From assembly GCF_009765825.1 (NCBI RefSeq), contig NZ_LMUR01000015.1, forward strand, positions 652,798 to 716,797: DNA of 64,000 nt, given 5' to 3'. The stretch comes from Granulicella sp. L60. Lineage in GTDB: Bacteria; Acidobacteriota; Terriglobia; Terriglobales; Acidobacteriaceae. Every line of letters starts with the position of its first letter. Position 1 is the stretch's first letter. The notes below the pieces were generated by a model. It ran no database searches. It saw only the letters and a list, made by a program, of their open reading frames with translations, and was not told the origin of the DNA. The position numbers were made by a program, and so were the translations under genes. Positions 1-9,900 of this stretch are shown piece after piece.

Positions 1-791
1 ATCCTCGGCACCTGGGCGCGGAGATCGGCTTCTTCAGCGTGCTCCATACCTGGAACCAGCGCCTGCAGCATCATCCGCATGTCCACTGCGTCATCGCCTC
101 CGGCGGTCTGGCACCGGATCACGGCAGTTGGATCTCGTCACGCCGCACCTTCTTCCTCCCGGTCAAGGTGCTTGGACGTGTCTTTCGCGGCAAGTTCATC
201 GCCGGCCTCAAGGCCGCGTTTCATCAAGGCAAGCTTGAGTTCCATGGACACCTCGCATCGCTTGCCGAGCCACGCAGCTTCACCGCCTGGCTCAGAGTCC
301 TGTTCCGTCACGACTGGGTCGTCTACTCCAAGCGGCCCTTCGGCGGACCGGAACACGCACTGCGCTACCTTGGCGCCTACACCCATCGCGTCGGCATCTC
401 GAACAGCAGGCTGGTCGCCTTCGCGGAAGGCCAGGCCAGCTTCCGCTGGCGAGACTCAGCCCATGGCAACAGGAAGCGCGTCATGAGCCTGCCGGCAGAC
501 GAGTTCCTGCGTCGCTTCCTCCTGCACCTGCTCCCACAAGGCTTCGTCCGCATCCGCAACTTCGGCTTCCTCGCCAACCGGCAACGAGCGAAGCTCCTGC
601 CGCTCTGCTTCAACCTGTTAGCCACCTCGGCCGATCAGACCAGAACTGAAGACACCGCCGACGAACCCAGGCCATCCGTGACCCTGCCCATATGCCCACT
701 CTGCAGCGGAACGATGCGCGTCGTCGAGCGGTTCTCCTCACTTCAACTACTCCCTCGCTCCCCACCGCAGCAGGAAAGAGCCGCCGCATGA
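1..791 (+). CDS. IS91-family transposase, 5' end outside window
   Basis: This is the C-terminal part of a Y2-type HUH transposase that moves IS91 elements by rolling-circle transposition. The reading frame is open to the window edge (upstream residues read PRHLGAEIGFFS), so the first in-window start codon is not the real start. The metal-binding HUH motif is visible as HPHVHC, and the two catalytic tyrosines lie in YLGAY, four residues apart as in the family. The C-terminus carries a CPLC zinc-finger-like pair and then ends in a low-complexity tail. The catalytic core seems intact; the N-terminal zinc ribbon is outside the window, so activity cannot be judged. No passenger gene can be assigned to it here. 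Confidence 0.88.
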   Translation, partial: PRHLGAEIGFFSVLHTWNQRLQHHPHVHCVIASGGLAPDHGSWISSRRTFFLPVKVLGRVFRGKFIAGLKAAFHQGKLEFHGHLASLAEPRSFTAWLRVLFRHDWVVYSKRPFGGPEHALRYLGAYTHRVGISNSRLVAFAEGQASFRWRDSAHGNRKRVMSLPADEFLRRFLLHLLPQGFVRIRNFGFLANRQRAKLLPLCFNLLATSADQTRTEDTADEPRPSVTLPICPLCSGTMRVVERFSSLQLLPRSPPQQERAAA

Positions 792-1172
792 ACACGCAAC
801 TTCAGCCTCGCACTCAAGTCATGCAAAGGCATGCCCGACCCGTCTGCGTCCTAACTGACTCTCACCCTCGGCGGCTGCTCCATCACGCTCCTAAAACCAC
901 ACGTCGGAGCGCATCGAACTCAGCCCACACCTCTACTCAGCCTCTTCAGCGACTCCGCAGAGCTTCGCTACCAGGACTCCAGGCCAACTAACCCATCCAA
1001 CTCCCATAAGCAGCGGCCCCGGATAAAGCGGCTTCCTTCAAGTCGCTGCATCCGAACCGCCCACCTAGACCCGTGCCACAACACGCGTTCAACAAAGGGC
1101 GGTCCAGATACAGCACTAAGACTTGTGAGGACTAATATCCCTTGCATATTTTAGGCGACGGTCCCGTGCTCC
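792..1172. other. IS91 3' flank, no gene
   Basis: This 381-bp stretch follows the transposase and holds no convincing gene. An IS91 element should end here with its rolling-circle origin. I see a short palindrome (CATGCAAAGGCATG near 821) and an inverted repeat ACCGCCC (1056-1062) / GGGCGGT (1097-1103), but I cannot fix the exact element boundary or a GAAC/CAAG-type target from one copy. Confidence 0.4.
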
Positions 1173-1625
1173 TTAGTGAGCAATGGACTCGATGACCTCG
1201 AAGAGATTGCCCCAAGGATCAGCGAAGAACGCGACGCGGAGCCCCATTGCGGGTACATCGTGTGGCTCGCTGGCGATGGTCACGTCGCGGCGTTTCAGTT
1301 CGTCGATGACGTCGTCAACGCTGTCGACGCTGAAACCTGGGTGATGCCACCCGGACATGTTGTAGCTGTCATGCAGATCTTTATAGGCGGGGCGTTCCAC
1401 CGCGCCGGGGCCGGCCATCAACTCGAAATGAAAACCGTCGTCCCCGGCAGGATAAAGAAAGCCGAAGCTGAGCCCGGCTACGGACACTGTTTGCTTCGAC
1501 CGAAAATCGAGCTTGTCGGCATACCAGGCAATCGCTGCGTCAAAATCCGGCACGCGAATGGCTGCGTGGTTGATCTTCAAAGAAGCAAGAGAGCGGGAGG
1601 CTGGTGGCGTGCTCAGTGTGGTCAT
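1173..1625 (-). CDS. VOC family (glyoxalase-fold) protein
   Basis: A 150-residue vicinal-oxygen-chelate fold protein. Two beta-alpha-beta-beta-beta halves are recognisable, with the usual metal-ligand positions filled: His in NHAAIRV, Glu in FHFELM, His in WHHPGFSVD and Glu in FEVIE. The family includes glyoxalases, extradiol dioxygenases and antibiotic-binding proteins, and the substrate cannot be read from sequence. It is the last gene of a three-gene unit behind two alpha/beta hydrolases (32-bp gap to the gene before it), which suggests a role in handling an oxidised or electrophilic small molecule. The cytoplasm is likely, as there is no signal peptide. Confidence 0.85.
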   Translation of the reverse strand: MTTLSTPPASRSLASLKINHAAIRVPDFDAAIAWYADKLDFRSKQTVSVAGLSFGFLYPAGDDGFHFELMAGPGAVERPAYKDLHDSYNMSGWHHPGFSVDSVDDVIDELKRRDVTIASEPHDVPAMGLRVAFFADPWGNLFEVIESIAH

Positions 1626-1657
1626 TATTTTTCCTTGGGAACGTCGTTATCGGCAGA

Positions 1658-2677
1658 TTACAGCGCCTTCGTTTTGAGCCAGGAGCGCATGGCTTCGATC
1701 ACTTCTACCTTGCGTTCGAGAGGCAGCCAGTGGCCCGAAGGCAGACTGGTCACGGTAATGTCTTCACACGCATGACGCATTGGCTCGCCGGAGCGGTTGT
1801 GCGTGATATCGCAGAGGCCGTCGAAGTTGCCGTTGAGAAACAACACCGGCTGGCGCAGCCTGCCGCCATCCGGCGCCTCGTGCGCGTAATCGATGTTGGT
1901 GCTGTCGTTCAAATACCAGGAGTTTCCGGGCCGGAATCCGGTGACGCGAAAGGCTTCGAGCAAACTGTCGAAATCAGCCGAAGGCCAGAGCGCGGCGTCA
2001 GGCATCACCGTTGGAGCACGATGCGCCGATCCGAACCAGCCTCCATTGCGCGTAATGACGGCAGACCGGTACACCTTGCCTACGGAATCAGGGATCCCAC
2101 TGCGGTATATCGCCGCGAGGCTCGCCGGGATGTCCGCATCGAAGTCCGTGACCGTTTGGTCGAAGTGGGTCAGGTAGAACCGGTAATAGTCCCACTGTCC
2201 GTCTGGATATTGATCGGCGGGATAGAGCTCACGGTCGATGAGCGGCACGTGATTGGGTAGCGCGAAAGCGTCCGGCATATACGGAACGGAGATGAAGACA
2301 ACGCCGCGGCTTCGCTCGGCGTGATGCGCAGCCAGCGCGCCGACAACGGGACTTCCAAGGTCATGTCCAACCCAGATGGCCGGGCTTGCGCCCAGATAGT
2401 CGTGCAGCTCGACCATATCGTCTACGATCTCTTTCAGGGCATAGGCGTCCGAGGCGGTAGGCGCAGACGACCCACCATAGCCACGCATATCCGGCGCAAT
2501 GCAGTGCCAGCCTTCGGAGGCGAAGGCCTCCATCTGTGCGGCCCAAACCAGGCCAATCTCGGGCCAGCCGTGAAGGAATATCATCAATGGCCCACCGGCA
2601 GGTCCAGCCTGCCAGTAGTGCGTTGTGTGACGTGGTGAACTCAACGTGGCGTCAGTGAGTGGGAAGGATGTTGCCAT
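1658..2677 (-). CDS. alpha/beta hydrolase, epoxide hydrolase-like
   Basis: A 339-residue alpha/beta hydrolase of the epoxide hydrolase type. The oxyanion-hole motif HGWPE, the nucleophile elbow GHDLGS with Asp (not Ser), an acid in NGNFDGL and the histidine in SGHWLPLE make a complete Asp-His-Asp/Glu set. A cap region with Tyr residues (NSWYLND) would position the epoxide oxygen. Asp nucleophiles fit epoxide hydrolases or haloalkane dehalogenases; the HGWPE motif favours epoxide hydrolase. It lies 10 bp downstream of a second, divergent paralogue and is very probably co-transcribed with it. The substrate is unknown. No signal peptide is visible. Confidence 0.85.
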   Translation of the reverse strand: MATSFPLTDATLSSPRHTTHYWQAGPAGGPLMIFLHGWPEIGLVWAAQMEAFASEGWHCIAPDMRGYGGSSAPTASDAYALKEIVDDMVELHDYLGASPAIWVGHDLGSPVVGALAAHHAERSRGVVFISVPYMPDAFALPNHVPLIDRELYPADQYPDGQWDYYRFYLTHFDQTVTDFDADIPASLAAIYRSGIPDSVGKVYRSAVITRNGGWFGSAHRAPTVMPDAALWPSADFDSLLEAFRVTGFRPGNSWYLNDSTNIDYAHEAPDGGRLRQPVLFLNGNFDGLCDITHNRSGEPMRHACEDITVTSLPSGHWLPLERKVEVIEAMRSWLKTKAL

Positions 2678-2687
2678 CGCAAGCTCC

Positions 2688-3635
2688 TTAGGCGGGGTTC
2701 ACCGTGCGCAGGAACTTCACGAGCTGTTCGCTGACTTCGGCGGACGCCTCGTGTTGTATCCAGTGGCCTACATTGTCGAGTTCCAGATTCCCGACGAGAC
2801 CCGGAAGCCCGGCACGTAGCTTTTCGGCAGGGGGATAAAGTGCGCTCAGGCCGTCGGCTTTTCCGGAGATGTAGAACGACGGCTGGGTAATCTTTGCGCC
2901 TTTCCATGCGGCGGACAGATCGAAATAGAGCTCGGCGGCACGATAGTAATTCAGCGCACCGTGAAAACCGGTGCGCTCAAATTCCGCTACGTTGTGTGCC
3001 AGGTAATCGGGTTCTACCCATGAAGGCAGTGGCCCCGGAGCGGGACGATGAAGGCTGCGTGGTGGGTCCAGAGGGTTCCATCGCGTGTCGGCCGGAGCGG
3101 AGCCGGATGCCCAGTACAACATCCCTGGAATCGTGACAGCAGCATCGGCCCAAATCCGATCGGCTTCCGGTTTGATCTGTTCAAACATGTAGAAGTCGTT
3201 TTCGTGGCCTGTTGTCCGCATTCGCTCGAAGACGCTGACATCACCGCGCGGAAAGTAAGGCACGGCTAGGCAGAACACCGCTTTGAATCGATCGGGACGC
3301 ATCATGGCAGCATTCCACGCATGGGTTGCGCCCCAGTCGTGGCCCACGATCACGGCGCTGGGAAGCTTTAGAGCATCGAGGAGCCCGACCAGATCGCCCG
3401 CAGTGTGCAGCGGCGTGTATACGGCCGGGTCTGAGGGCGCTGAACTGTGTCCGTACCCGCGCATGTCAGGTGCAATCGCTCGATAACCTGATGATGCAAC
3501 GGCGTGCATCTGTCGGCGCCACGTATACGCGGTGTCTGGAAACCCATGGCAGAAGAGCACAGCTGGACCGTTCCCGAGCTCTGTCACGTGCAAGGAGATG
3601 CCATTCGAGGCGATCTGGTAGTCCTTCAGTTCCAT
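2688..3635 (-). CDS. alpha/beta hydrolase, epoxide hydrolase-like
   Basis: A 315-residue alpha/beta hydrolase and first gene of the operon. It shows HGFPD (oxyanion hole), the GHDWGATHAW elbow with Asp nucleophile, the cap motif LNYYRA whose tyrosines are typical for epoxide hydrolases, an acid near SGKADGL and the GHWIQHE histidine. The two hydrolases are only moderately similar, so they probably have different substrates rather than being a recent duplication. The start lies 104 bp from the divergent MarR-PDZ gene, with a perfect inverted repeat between them, so repression by that regulator is a reasonable inference. Confidence 0.87.
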   Translation of the reverse strand: MELKDYQIASNGISLHVTELGNGPAVLFCHGFPDTAYTWRRQMHAVASSGYRAIAPDMRGYGHSSAPSDPAVYTPLHTAGDLVGLLDALKLPSAVIVGHDWGATHAWNAAMMRPDRFKAVFCLAVPYFPRGDVSVFERMRTTGHENDFYMFEQIKPEADRIWADAAVTIPGMLYWASGSAPADTRWNPLDPPRSLHRPAPGPLPSWVEPDYLAHNVAEFERTGFHGALNYYRAAELYFDLSAAWKGAKITQPSFYISGKADGLSALYPPAEKLRAGLPGLVGNLELDNVGHWIQHEASAEVSEQLVKFLRTVNPA

Positions 3636-3666
3636 CTGTCCTCCGCTCTATGGACTCATCCTAGAT

Positions 3667-3688
3667 ATTTGCTTGAACTAAAGCAAAT
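3667..3688. promoter_or_regulatory. inverted repeat, likely MarR operator
   Basis: ATTTGCTT (3667-3674) and AAGCAAAT (3681-3688) form a perfect 8-bp inverted repeat with a 6-bp spacer in the divergent promoter region. Its centre is about 58 bp from the hydrolase start (complement strand) and 62 bp from the regulator start. Size and symmetry suit a MarR dimer; binding is inferred from position only. Confidence 0.6.
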
Positions 3689-3739
3689 CGTAGTCAATCT
3701 GCTTTTGACAGAGCTAACGTCGATACGGTGATATGAGCT

Positions 3740-4540
3740 ATGCAGCTAGACCACGTCGATCGAGTCGTCCAACAATGGAAAGCAGAACGACCCGAGTATG
3801 ATCTTGCTCCGGTTGAGATCATCGGGCGAGCGGGCCGCATCATGGAGCATGTCGATCGCGCTCTAGAAGCGAAATTCGAAGAGTTTAAGATTTCAAGAGC
3901 GTCATTCGATGTGTTGGCCGCACTTCGTCGCAGCGGTAAACCTTACAAACTGACGCAACGCGATCTGATGCGCAGTCTTTTTCGCACATCCGGGAGCATG
4001 AGCCTGAGAATCGATGCCTTGCAGAAGCAAGGGCTGGTGAATCGGTCCCCTGACAGTGAAGACCGTCGCTATGTCTTCGTTACTCTGACTGCCAAGGGCG
4101 TGGACCTTCTGGAGACTGTGATTCCGGCGCATCTTGAGAATGAAAGCAGCCTTGTCGCGGGGCTTAGTCGAACGGAGCGAGCCCAGCTCATTGCCCTGCT
4201 GCGCAAGTGGTTGGTCAGCCTCGAAGAGGAGGTGGCTCACGGTCGTCAGCTTTACCTGGGCATGACTCTGCTCGACTCCCGTGCGTCGACGAAATTGCGA
4301 CGCGCTGTTGGGCTGCCCGATATCCCAGGCTTGCTTGTCAATAAGGTTGCAGCGGGCAGCCGGGCAGAAGAGCTCGGCTTCCGCAAAGGTGATCTCGTCA
4401 CTTCCGTTGAGAGACAAGCCGTTACGTCTCTGGTGGACCTTCGCAAGATCCTGAATCACTCCGAATCAAAGACGAAGAAGGTTCAAGTGGTTCGCGGAGT
4501 CGAAACGGTGGAATTCAAGCTCACGAGTTCTTCGATATAG
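3740..4540 (+). CDS. MarR-family regulator with C-terminal PDZ domain
   Basis: A 266-residue protein with two parts. Residues ~20-150 are a MarR-type winged helix: the LTQRDLMRSLF recognition region is followed by the wing DRRYVFVTLTAKG, with dimerisation helices on both sides. Residues ~175-262 are a PDZ domain, seen in the GLLVNKV strand, AGSRAEELGFRKGDLV and the closing helix SLVDLRKILN. Ordinary MarR proteins are ~140-160 residues and have no such tail. PDZ domains bind peptide C-termini or hydrophobic ligands, so this regulator might sense a protein or a misfolded-protein signal; that is inference. No membrane segment is present, so the PDZ is cytoplasmic. It is divergent from the hydrolase/VOC operon and very likely controls it. 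Confidence 0.88.
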   Translation: MQLDHVDRVVQQWKAERPEYDLAPVEIIGRAGRIMEHVDRALEAKFEEFKISRASFDVLAALRRSGKPYKLTQRDLMRSLFRTSGSMSLRIDALQKQGLVNRSPDSEDRRYVFVTLTAKGVDLLETVIPAHLENESSLVAGLSRTERAQLIALLRKWLVSLEEEVAHGRQLYLGMTLLDSRASTKLRRAVGLPDIPGLLVNKVAAGSRAEELGFRKGDLVTSVERQAVTSLVDLRKILNHSESKTKKVQVVRGVETVEFKLTSSSI

Positions 4541-5129
4541 AAAGGACGCTAGAGGCGTCATTTCTTTGCTGATCGATGCTCCGCAAGCTCGGCCCACCTT
4601 CAAGCCGACATCAAATCCAGCCTTCGTCGCACAACAGATTGTTGACTTGCGTCGAGGTCTGGATCTTTTACTGGCCAGACCCGACGTCGATGCGGCGAGA
4701 ATCGCCTATGTCGGACACAGCTTGGGATGCGGGTAAGGGAGCGATTCTCGATGCTGTAGATAAGAGATTTGCTGCTTTCGTTTTCATGAGCGGCCCCCAA
4801 TCGCAAATGGAGTACGTTCTTTCCTCCGATTCGCCACGTATGGCTCTATGCGAAAGACCACCGATGTGGCGAAAGTGGAACAGACGATGAAGACGAACGC
4901 ATGGGCCGATCCTGAATCGTATGCAGATAGTCTAGGTCCCGCACCAGCGCTGTTCCAGTACGGGCTGCATGATGAAGATTGGGTGCCCTTACAAGATGCG
5001 AAAGACTACATTGCCAGGAGCTCCGGGCCGAAGACGGTTCAATTTTACGATGCGGATCATGCGCTGAATTCCAAAGCGACCGTAGATCGGGACGAGTTTC
5101 TCCATAAGGCGCTCACGCTGAAGCCCTGA
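4541..5129 (+). pseudogene. decayed alpha/beta hydrolase
   Basis: Remains of a dienelactone-hydrolase-like gene, spread over two reading frames. From 4545 one frame reads RGVISLLIDAPQARPTF and on to the nucleophile elbow YVGHSLGCG, where it meets a TAA stop at about 4734. The homologous protein continues in the +1 frame as GKGAILDAVDKRFAAFVFMSG, and from about 4848 it returns to the first frame, running through LFQYGLHDEDWVP and YDADHAL (acid and histidine region) to the stop at 5129. At least two frameshifts are needed, and the N-terminus is missing exactly where the MarR-PDZ gene ends. The gene is therefore non-functional, unless the frame breaks are sequencing errors. Confidence 0.75.
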
Positions 5130-5455
5130 CAACATTCTGATTGCGATTCCAGCATCCTCAGGGAAGTCTCTGGAAACGCGCTTCCAGAAAATGGATGATC
5201 GATGGCGGTGAAGCCGACATAACATTACTAATCTGGAGTCTGGAAGCGAATTGACGAAGGCGCGCAGATTGAGATCAATGCGAATTCACGTATGTCGGTA
5301 GGTCCGCTTTGTTGTTCTCGAGCTGTCTCTGATCTCCGGCAAACACTTGCTGATATGCGCGGCTTGCAATTCTCATTTCCATAAATGAGGCTTTATCTGA
5401 GAAATGGGCGGACGACGATAGGTTCACGGTCGAACGGCATCGTCATCTTAACGGC
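5130..5455. other. intergenic, nothing firm
   Basis: This 326-bp stretch separates the decayed hydrolase from the 3' end of the RND operon. A short hairpin, CTGGAA / TTCCAG at 5170-5187, is present without a clear T-run on either strand. No gene, RNA or repeat was recognised. Confidence 0.4.
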
Positions 5456-6961
5456 CTATTTACGAGCAACAGCCTTTTCGGATGGAAGTTGCGATGTATC
5501 CCAGCCTCCCCCCACGGCTTCAATGAGTTGAACACTGCTCGTCATCTGCTGAACGTACAGGGTGATTCCAGTTTGTTGATTGCTGAGGAGGCTTGTCTCC
5601 GCTGTAAAGACATTGAGATAGGTATCCACGCCGGTCGTGTAGCGAATCTTGGACAGATCGTAGTAGCGCTGCGCTGCAGCGATAACTTCCTGTTGCTCTC
5701 GTCGTTGCTGTCCTAAAAGCCGGTCTCCGGCGAGATAATCTTCGGTCTGCTGGAACGCTGTCAGAACTGTCTGGCGATAGGCAGCTGCGTCCGCTTCGTA
5801 CTGAGCTTTGTACTGATCGAGGAGACCCCGGCGAAGACCTCCATCGAAGAGCGTTTCGGATGCGGACGGGCCGACCGAGAAGAACCGGCTAGGCCAGGTG
5901 AACAGCTTACCGATATTGGAGCTCTCCAAGCCCACGTCACCCCCGATGCTGAAGGCTGGATAGTAGGCGGCAGTTTCGACTCCGATGAGGGCGTTGGCCT
6001 GGGCCATGCTCCGTTCAGCCGCCGCGATGTCGGGCCGGCGCTGTAGGATCTGCGAGGGCACACCGATGGGGATCACAGGCACGCTTGTCGTCAGCGATTG
6101 CTTGGGCATGGAGAAGGCGGAGGCGGCCTGCCCAGTGAGCAGGGCGATCGCATGCTCATACTGAGCCCGAGCGATCCGGAGGTTGGTTGTGGCGGCGATG
6201 GCAGTCTTGAGGCTGAGCTCGGCTTCGGCGACCGACTGTTCCGTATCGACGCCAGTTCTACTGCGCACCTGTGTGAGTCTGAGATTTTGCTGATACGCCA
6301 CGACGGTCTTGTCGTACAGCTCGATCAGGGCATCCTGGCCGCGCAACTCGAAGTAATCCTGGGCAAGGCTCGCCTGCTGGCTGAGCCGTTCGTTGGCGAG
6401 GTCGGCAGCGCTCACTTGAGCAGCGTTCGCGTATTCCCGGACAGTATTACGAATGCGTCCCCAGACGTCGGGCTCCCATGAAACATCGAATGGCAGGCTG
6501 AAATCGTTGCTGTTCAGGTTGACGCCGGGAATGTTTGTCTCTTCATTGCCGGAGGTGCGGGCCCGCGTATACGAAGGCCCGACGCTGACGGTCGGGTAGT
6601 AGGAGGCGCGTGCCTGTTTGACCTGGGCCCTGGCTGCCATGAAGTTTTGGAAAGACTGGGCGATGTTCTGGTTGGACGTGTTGAGCTTCTCTTCGAGTGT
6701 GTTGAGTTCGGGTTCTTGATAGAGCTCCCACCAGTTGCCGCGCAGGGTGGCATCCTGCGGCGTGGCCGGAATCCACGTGGTGCCGTCGGAGGACTGCTGG
6801 GGGACGGTTTCCTTGAAGGCGGGTGGTGCCTGGGTTACAGGTGCGGTGTAGCGCGGGCCAACGACGCATCCCTGCAGGAGCAGCAAAGATGACGTGAGCG
6901 CGAGAGCGCTGAAGAAGGCGGGTATTCGAGGCCGGGATGTTGTTGCCTTGAAGAGACTCAT
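5456..6961 (-). CDS. RND efflux outer-membrane lipoprotein (NodT/OprM type)
   Basis: A 501-residue outer-membrane channel of tripartite efflux pumps. The N-terminus has a lipoprotein signal with the lipobox LLQGC (Cys ~32), followed by VGPRYTAP, the typical start of mature NodT/OprM proteins. Two outer-membrane-efflux repeats follow; the hallmarks GVPSQILQRRPDIAAAE and the TGVDTYLNVFTAETSLL helix are visible. It is the last gene of the unit, 9 bp downstream of the second pump gene, and supplies the exit duct for both pump subunits. Confidence 0.92.
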   Translation of the reverse strand: MSLFKATTSRPRIPAFFSALALTSSLLLLQGCVVGPRYTAPVTQAPPAFKETVPQQSSDGTTWIPATPQDATLRGNWWELYQEPELNTLEEKLNTSNQNIAQSFQNFMAARAQVKQARASYYPTVSVGPSYTRARTSGNEETNIPGVNLNSNDFSLPFDVSWEPDVWGRIRNTVREYANAAQVSAADLANERLSQQASLAQDYFELRGQDALIELYDKTVVAYQQNLRLTQVRSRTGVDTEQSVAEAELSLKTAIAATTNLRIARAQYEHAIALLTGQAASAFSMPKQSLTTSVPVIPIGVPSQILQRRPDIAAAERSMAQANALIGVETAAYYPAFSIGGDVGLESSNIGKLFTWPSRFFSVGPSASETLFDGGLRRGLLDQYKAQYEADAAAYRQTVLTAFQQTEDYLAGDRLLGQQRREQQEVIAAAQRYYDLSKIRYTTGVDTYLNVFTAETSLLSNQQTGITLYVQQMTSSVQLIEAVGGGWDTSQLPSEKAVARK

Positions 6962-6970
6962 GCTGTTTTC

Positions 6971-9900
6971 CTAACTGGCGGGATGGCTCGCTACGAGGGG
7001 GGTTGGGGTATCGGCGAGGCCGCGTCGACGCTTAATCCACTGGCTGAAGTGATCGAAATAAAGGTAAATAACCGGGGTTGTATAGAGAGTCAAAATCTGG
7101 CTGAAGAGAAGACCGCCGCAGATTGCGATGCCGAGTGGGCGTCGCAGCTCGGAGCCAGTGCCGGTGCCGAGGGCGAGTGGCAGCGCACCGAAGAAGGCCG
7201 CGAGTGTCGTCATGAGAATAGGCCGAAAACGCAGCATGGCGGCCTCGAAGATCGAGTCTTCGGTGCTCATGCCCTGCTCGCGCTCGGCGAGGAGGGCGAA
7301 GTCAATCATCAGGATTGCGTTCTTCTTGACGATACCGATCAGCAGAAAGATACCTATGACCGAGATCACGTCCAATTCACTGCGAAAGACCAGCAGAGCA
7401 AAGATGGCGCCAACCCCTGCCGACGGAAGCGTCGTGAGGATGGTGATGGGATGGACGAAGCTTTCATACAGCACTCCCAGGACAATATAGATCGAGAGTA
7501 GCGCAGCGACGATCAAAATCGGTTCGGTCGAGAGCGAGTCGAGAAAGGCCTGGGCGGTTCCGGCGAACTGTCCTCGCACGGAGGCGGGTGTGCCGATGCG
7601 CTGCTGCATCTGGTTGATGGCCGCCGTTGCCTGGCCAAGCGAGGTGCCGGGCGAAAGGTTGAAGGAGATCGTCACCGACGGGAAGAAGGACGAGTGATTC
7701 ACGGCAAGCGGTGACGTTGCGGCCCGAGCCTTGGTGAAGGCCTGTAGCGGTACGGACTTCGGCCCCGACGAGTGGATGTAGGTGGAGTTGAGAGTCGAAG
7801 GATCGCGGTAGAACTGAGGAGCAGCCTCCATGACGACGTAGTACTGATTGAGCGAGGTGTAAATGGTCGAAACTTGAGCCTCCCCAAACTCGTAGTACAG
7901 CGACTGATCGATGAGCTGCGGAGTGACGCCGAAGCGTGAGGCAGTAGGTCGATCGTAGTTCAGCAACATCTGGAGACCGCCGTTCTGCTGGTCGGTGGTA
8001 ACGTCCTTGAGCTCCGGCATCTTCAGCATCTGCTTGTAAGGGGCAGGCCCCCAGGTTCCGAGGTCGTCGACGGTGTCGCCCGACAGCTGGTATTGGTACT
8101 GAGCGTTGCTCTGACGGCCGCCTACGCCCAGATCCTGTGCGGCCTGCAGAAACGTCGAAGCTCCGGTCAGGGCAGCGAGCTTGGGGCGGAGCCTGTCGAC
8201 GACCTGGCTTGCGGTTACATCGCGTTGGGAACGGGGCTTGAGCGAGAGAAAGATAAAGGCGCTGTTGCTGGCACCCCCACCACCACCGGTAAAACCAGCC
8301 ACGGTCTGGACCGCGGGGTCTGCAACGATGACCCGTTGCACATCAAGCAGCGAGTCGCGCATGGAGGGAAAAGACGCATCCTGCGAGCCCTGAAGACCGC
8401 CGAAGATCAGGCCTGTATCCTGCATCGGAAAGAGGCCCTTGGGGACGTAGATCAGAAGAAGTACATTGAGTGCAAGCGTCGCGACCAGGCTCAGGACGAC
8501 CAGGATTGGATGCTTCAGTGTCCAGCTAAGCGTACGGCGGTAGCCGCCGAGAAGGCTCGTGAATGCGCCTTCGCTGACCCGATAGAAGCGGCCATGTTCC
8601 TCCAGACTCGCCGGCTTCAGCAGGTATACGCACATCATGGGCGTTACGGTGAGCGAGATGACCATAGAGACGGCAATCGAGATGCAGAGAGTCATAGCAA
8701 ACTCGTGGAAGAGACGCCCGATCAGTCCGCCCATAAATAGGAGGGGAACGAAGACGGCGATGAGCGACAGGCTCATCGAGAGCACGGTAAAGCTGACCTC
8801 TTGTGCGCCCTTGAGGGAAGCGTCCCATGGCGAGAGACCTTGCTCGATGAAGCGTGTAATGTTCTCCATGACAACGATGGCGTCGTCGACCACGAAGCCA
8901 GTGGAGACGGTCAGAGCCATGAGCGAGAGATTGTTGACGCTGTATCCGAGCAGGTACATGCCGGCAAACGTTCCGACCAGCGAGGTAGTGACGGCGACCG
9001 CCGGAATCAATGTTGCCTGTGGGCTGCGAAGGAAGATGAAGACCACCGCCACGACGAGGAGAATTGAGAGAACCATGGTGCTCTCGACGTCATGGACCGA
9101 GGCTCGAATAGTAGTTGTCGTGTCGATGGCAATCTCGAGCTTGTCGGCGACCGGGATTGAGGCACTGATTCCTGGGAGGGCCTTCTTGATACTGTCGACG
9201 ACCTTTATGACGTTTGCGTTGGGGAGCCGATAGACGAGTAGCACCACGCATGGCTGACTATTCGCATAGCCAGCGGCACGCGTGGTCTGGGTGGAGTCGG
9301 ACAGCTGCGCTACGTCGCTGAGATGTACGATCGCTCCTGTATTCGAATTCGTACCGATGACAAGGGGAGCATAATCCTTCGCCTTCATGATCTGATCATT
9401 AGCGTTGATGTCGGCAGTGATGAAGTCGTCGCTGATCTGACCCTTGGGCCGATTCGAGTTCTGCAGTGATAGGATCTGCGCGACATCGGTGGTGCCGATG
9501 CCGTAGCTATTGAGCTGCTGCGGATTGAGATCTATTCGAACCGCAGGCAGGGAGCCGCCCACGACCTGGACCTGACCAACACCGGAGAGCTGGGAGAGCT
9601 TTTGCTGGACGATGGATGAGGCGGTGTCGAACAACTCACCCTTGGTATGGATAGGAGACGTCATGTAGAGCACTGCGGCCGGGAAGGCTGAGGAGTTGAC
9701 CTTCCTGTAGGTCGGATTCGACGGCAGGTTCGAAGGCAGGTAGGTGCGTGCGGCGTTGATGGCTGCCTGCACGTCGCGTGCCGCTCCATCCACATCCCGG
9801 CTGTAGTCGAACTGCAACGTGATGCCCGTGGTGCCGAGGGTGCTGGTCGAGGTCATTTGCGTGACACCGGCGATGTGTCCGAACTGCCGTTCAAGAGGGG

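Noticed and set aside
1176..3731. Long open frames on the + strand opposite the hydrolase and VOC genes
   Set aside because: They lie antisense to clear enzyme genes with intact motifs, have no ribosome-binding sites and show no recognisable domain; they are by-products of G+C-rich coding sequence.
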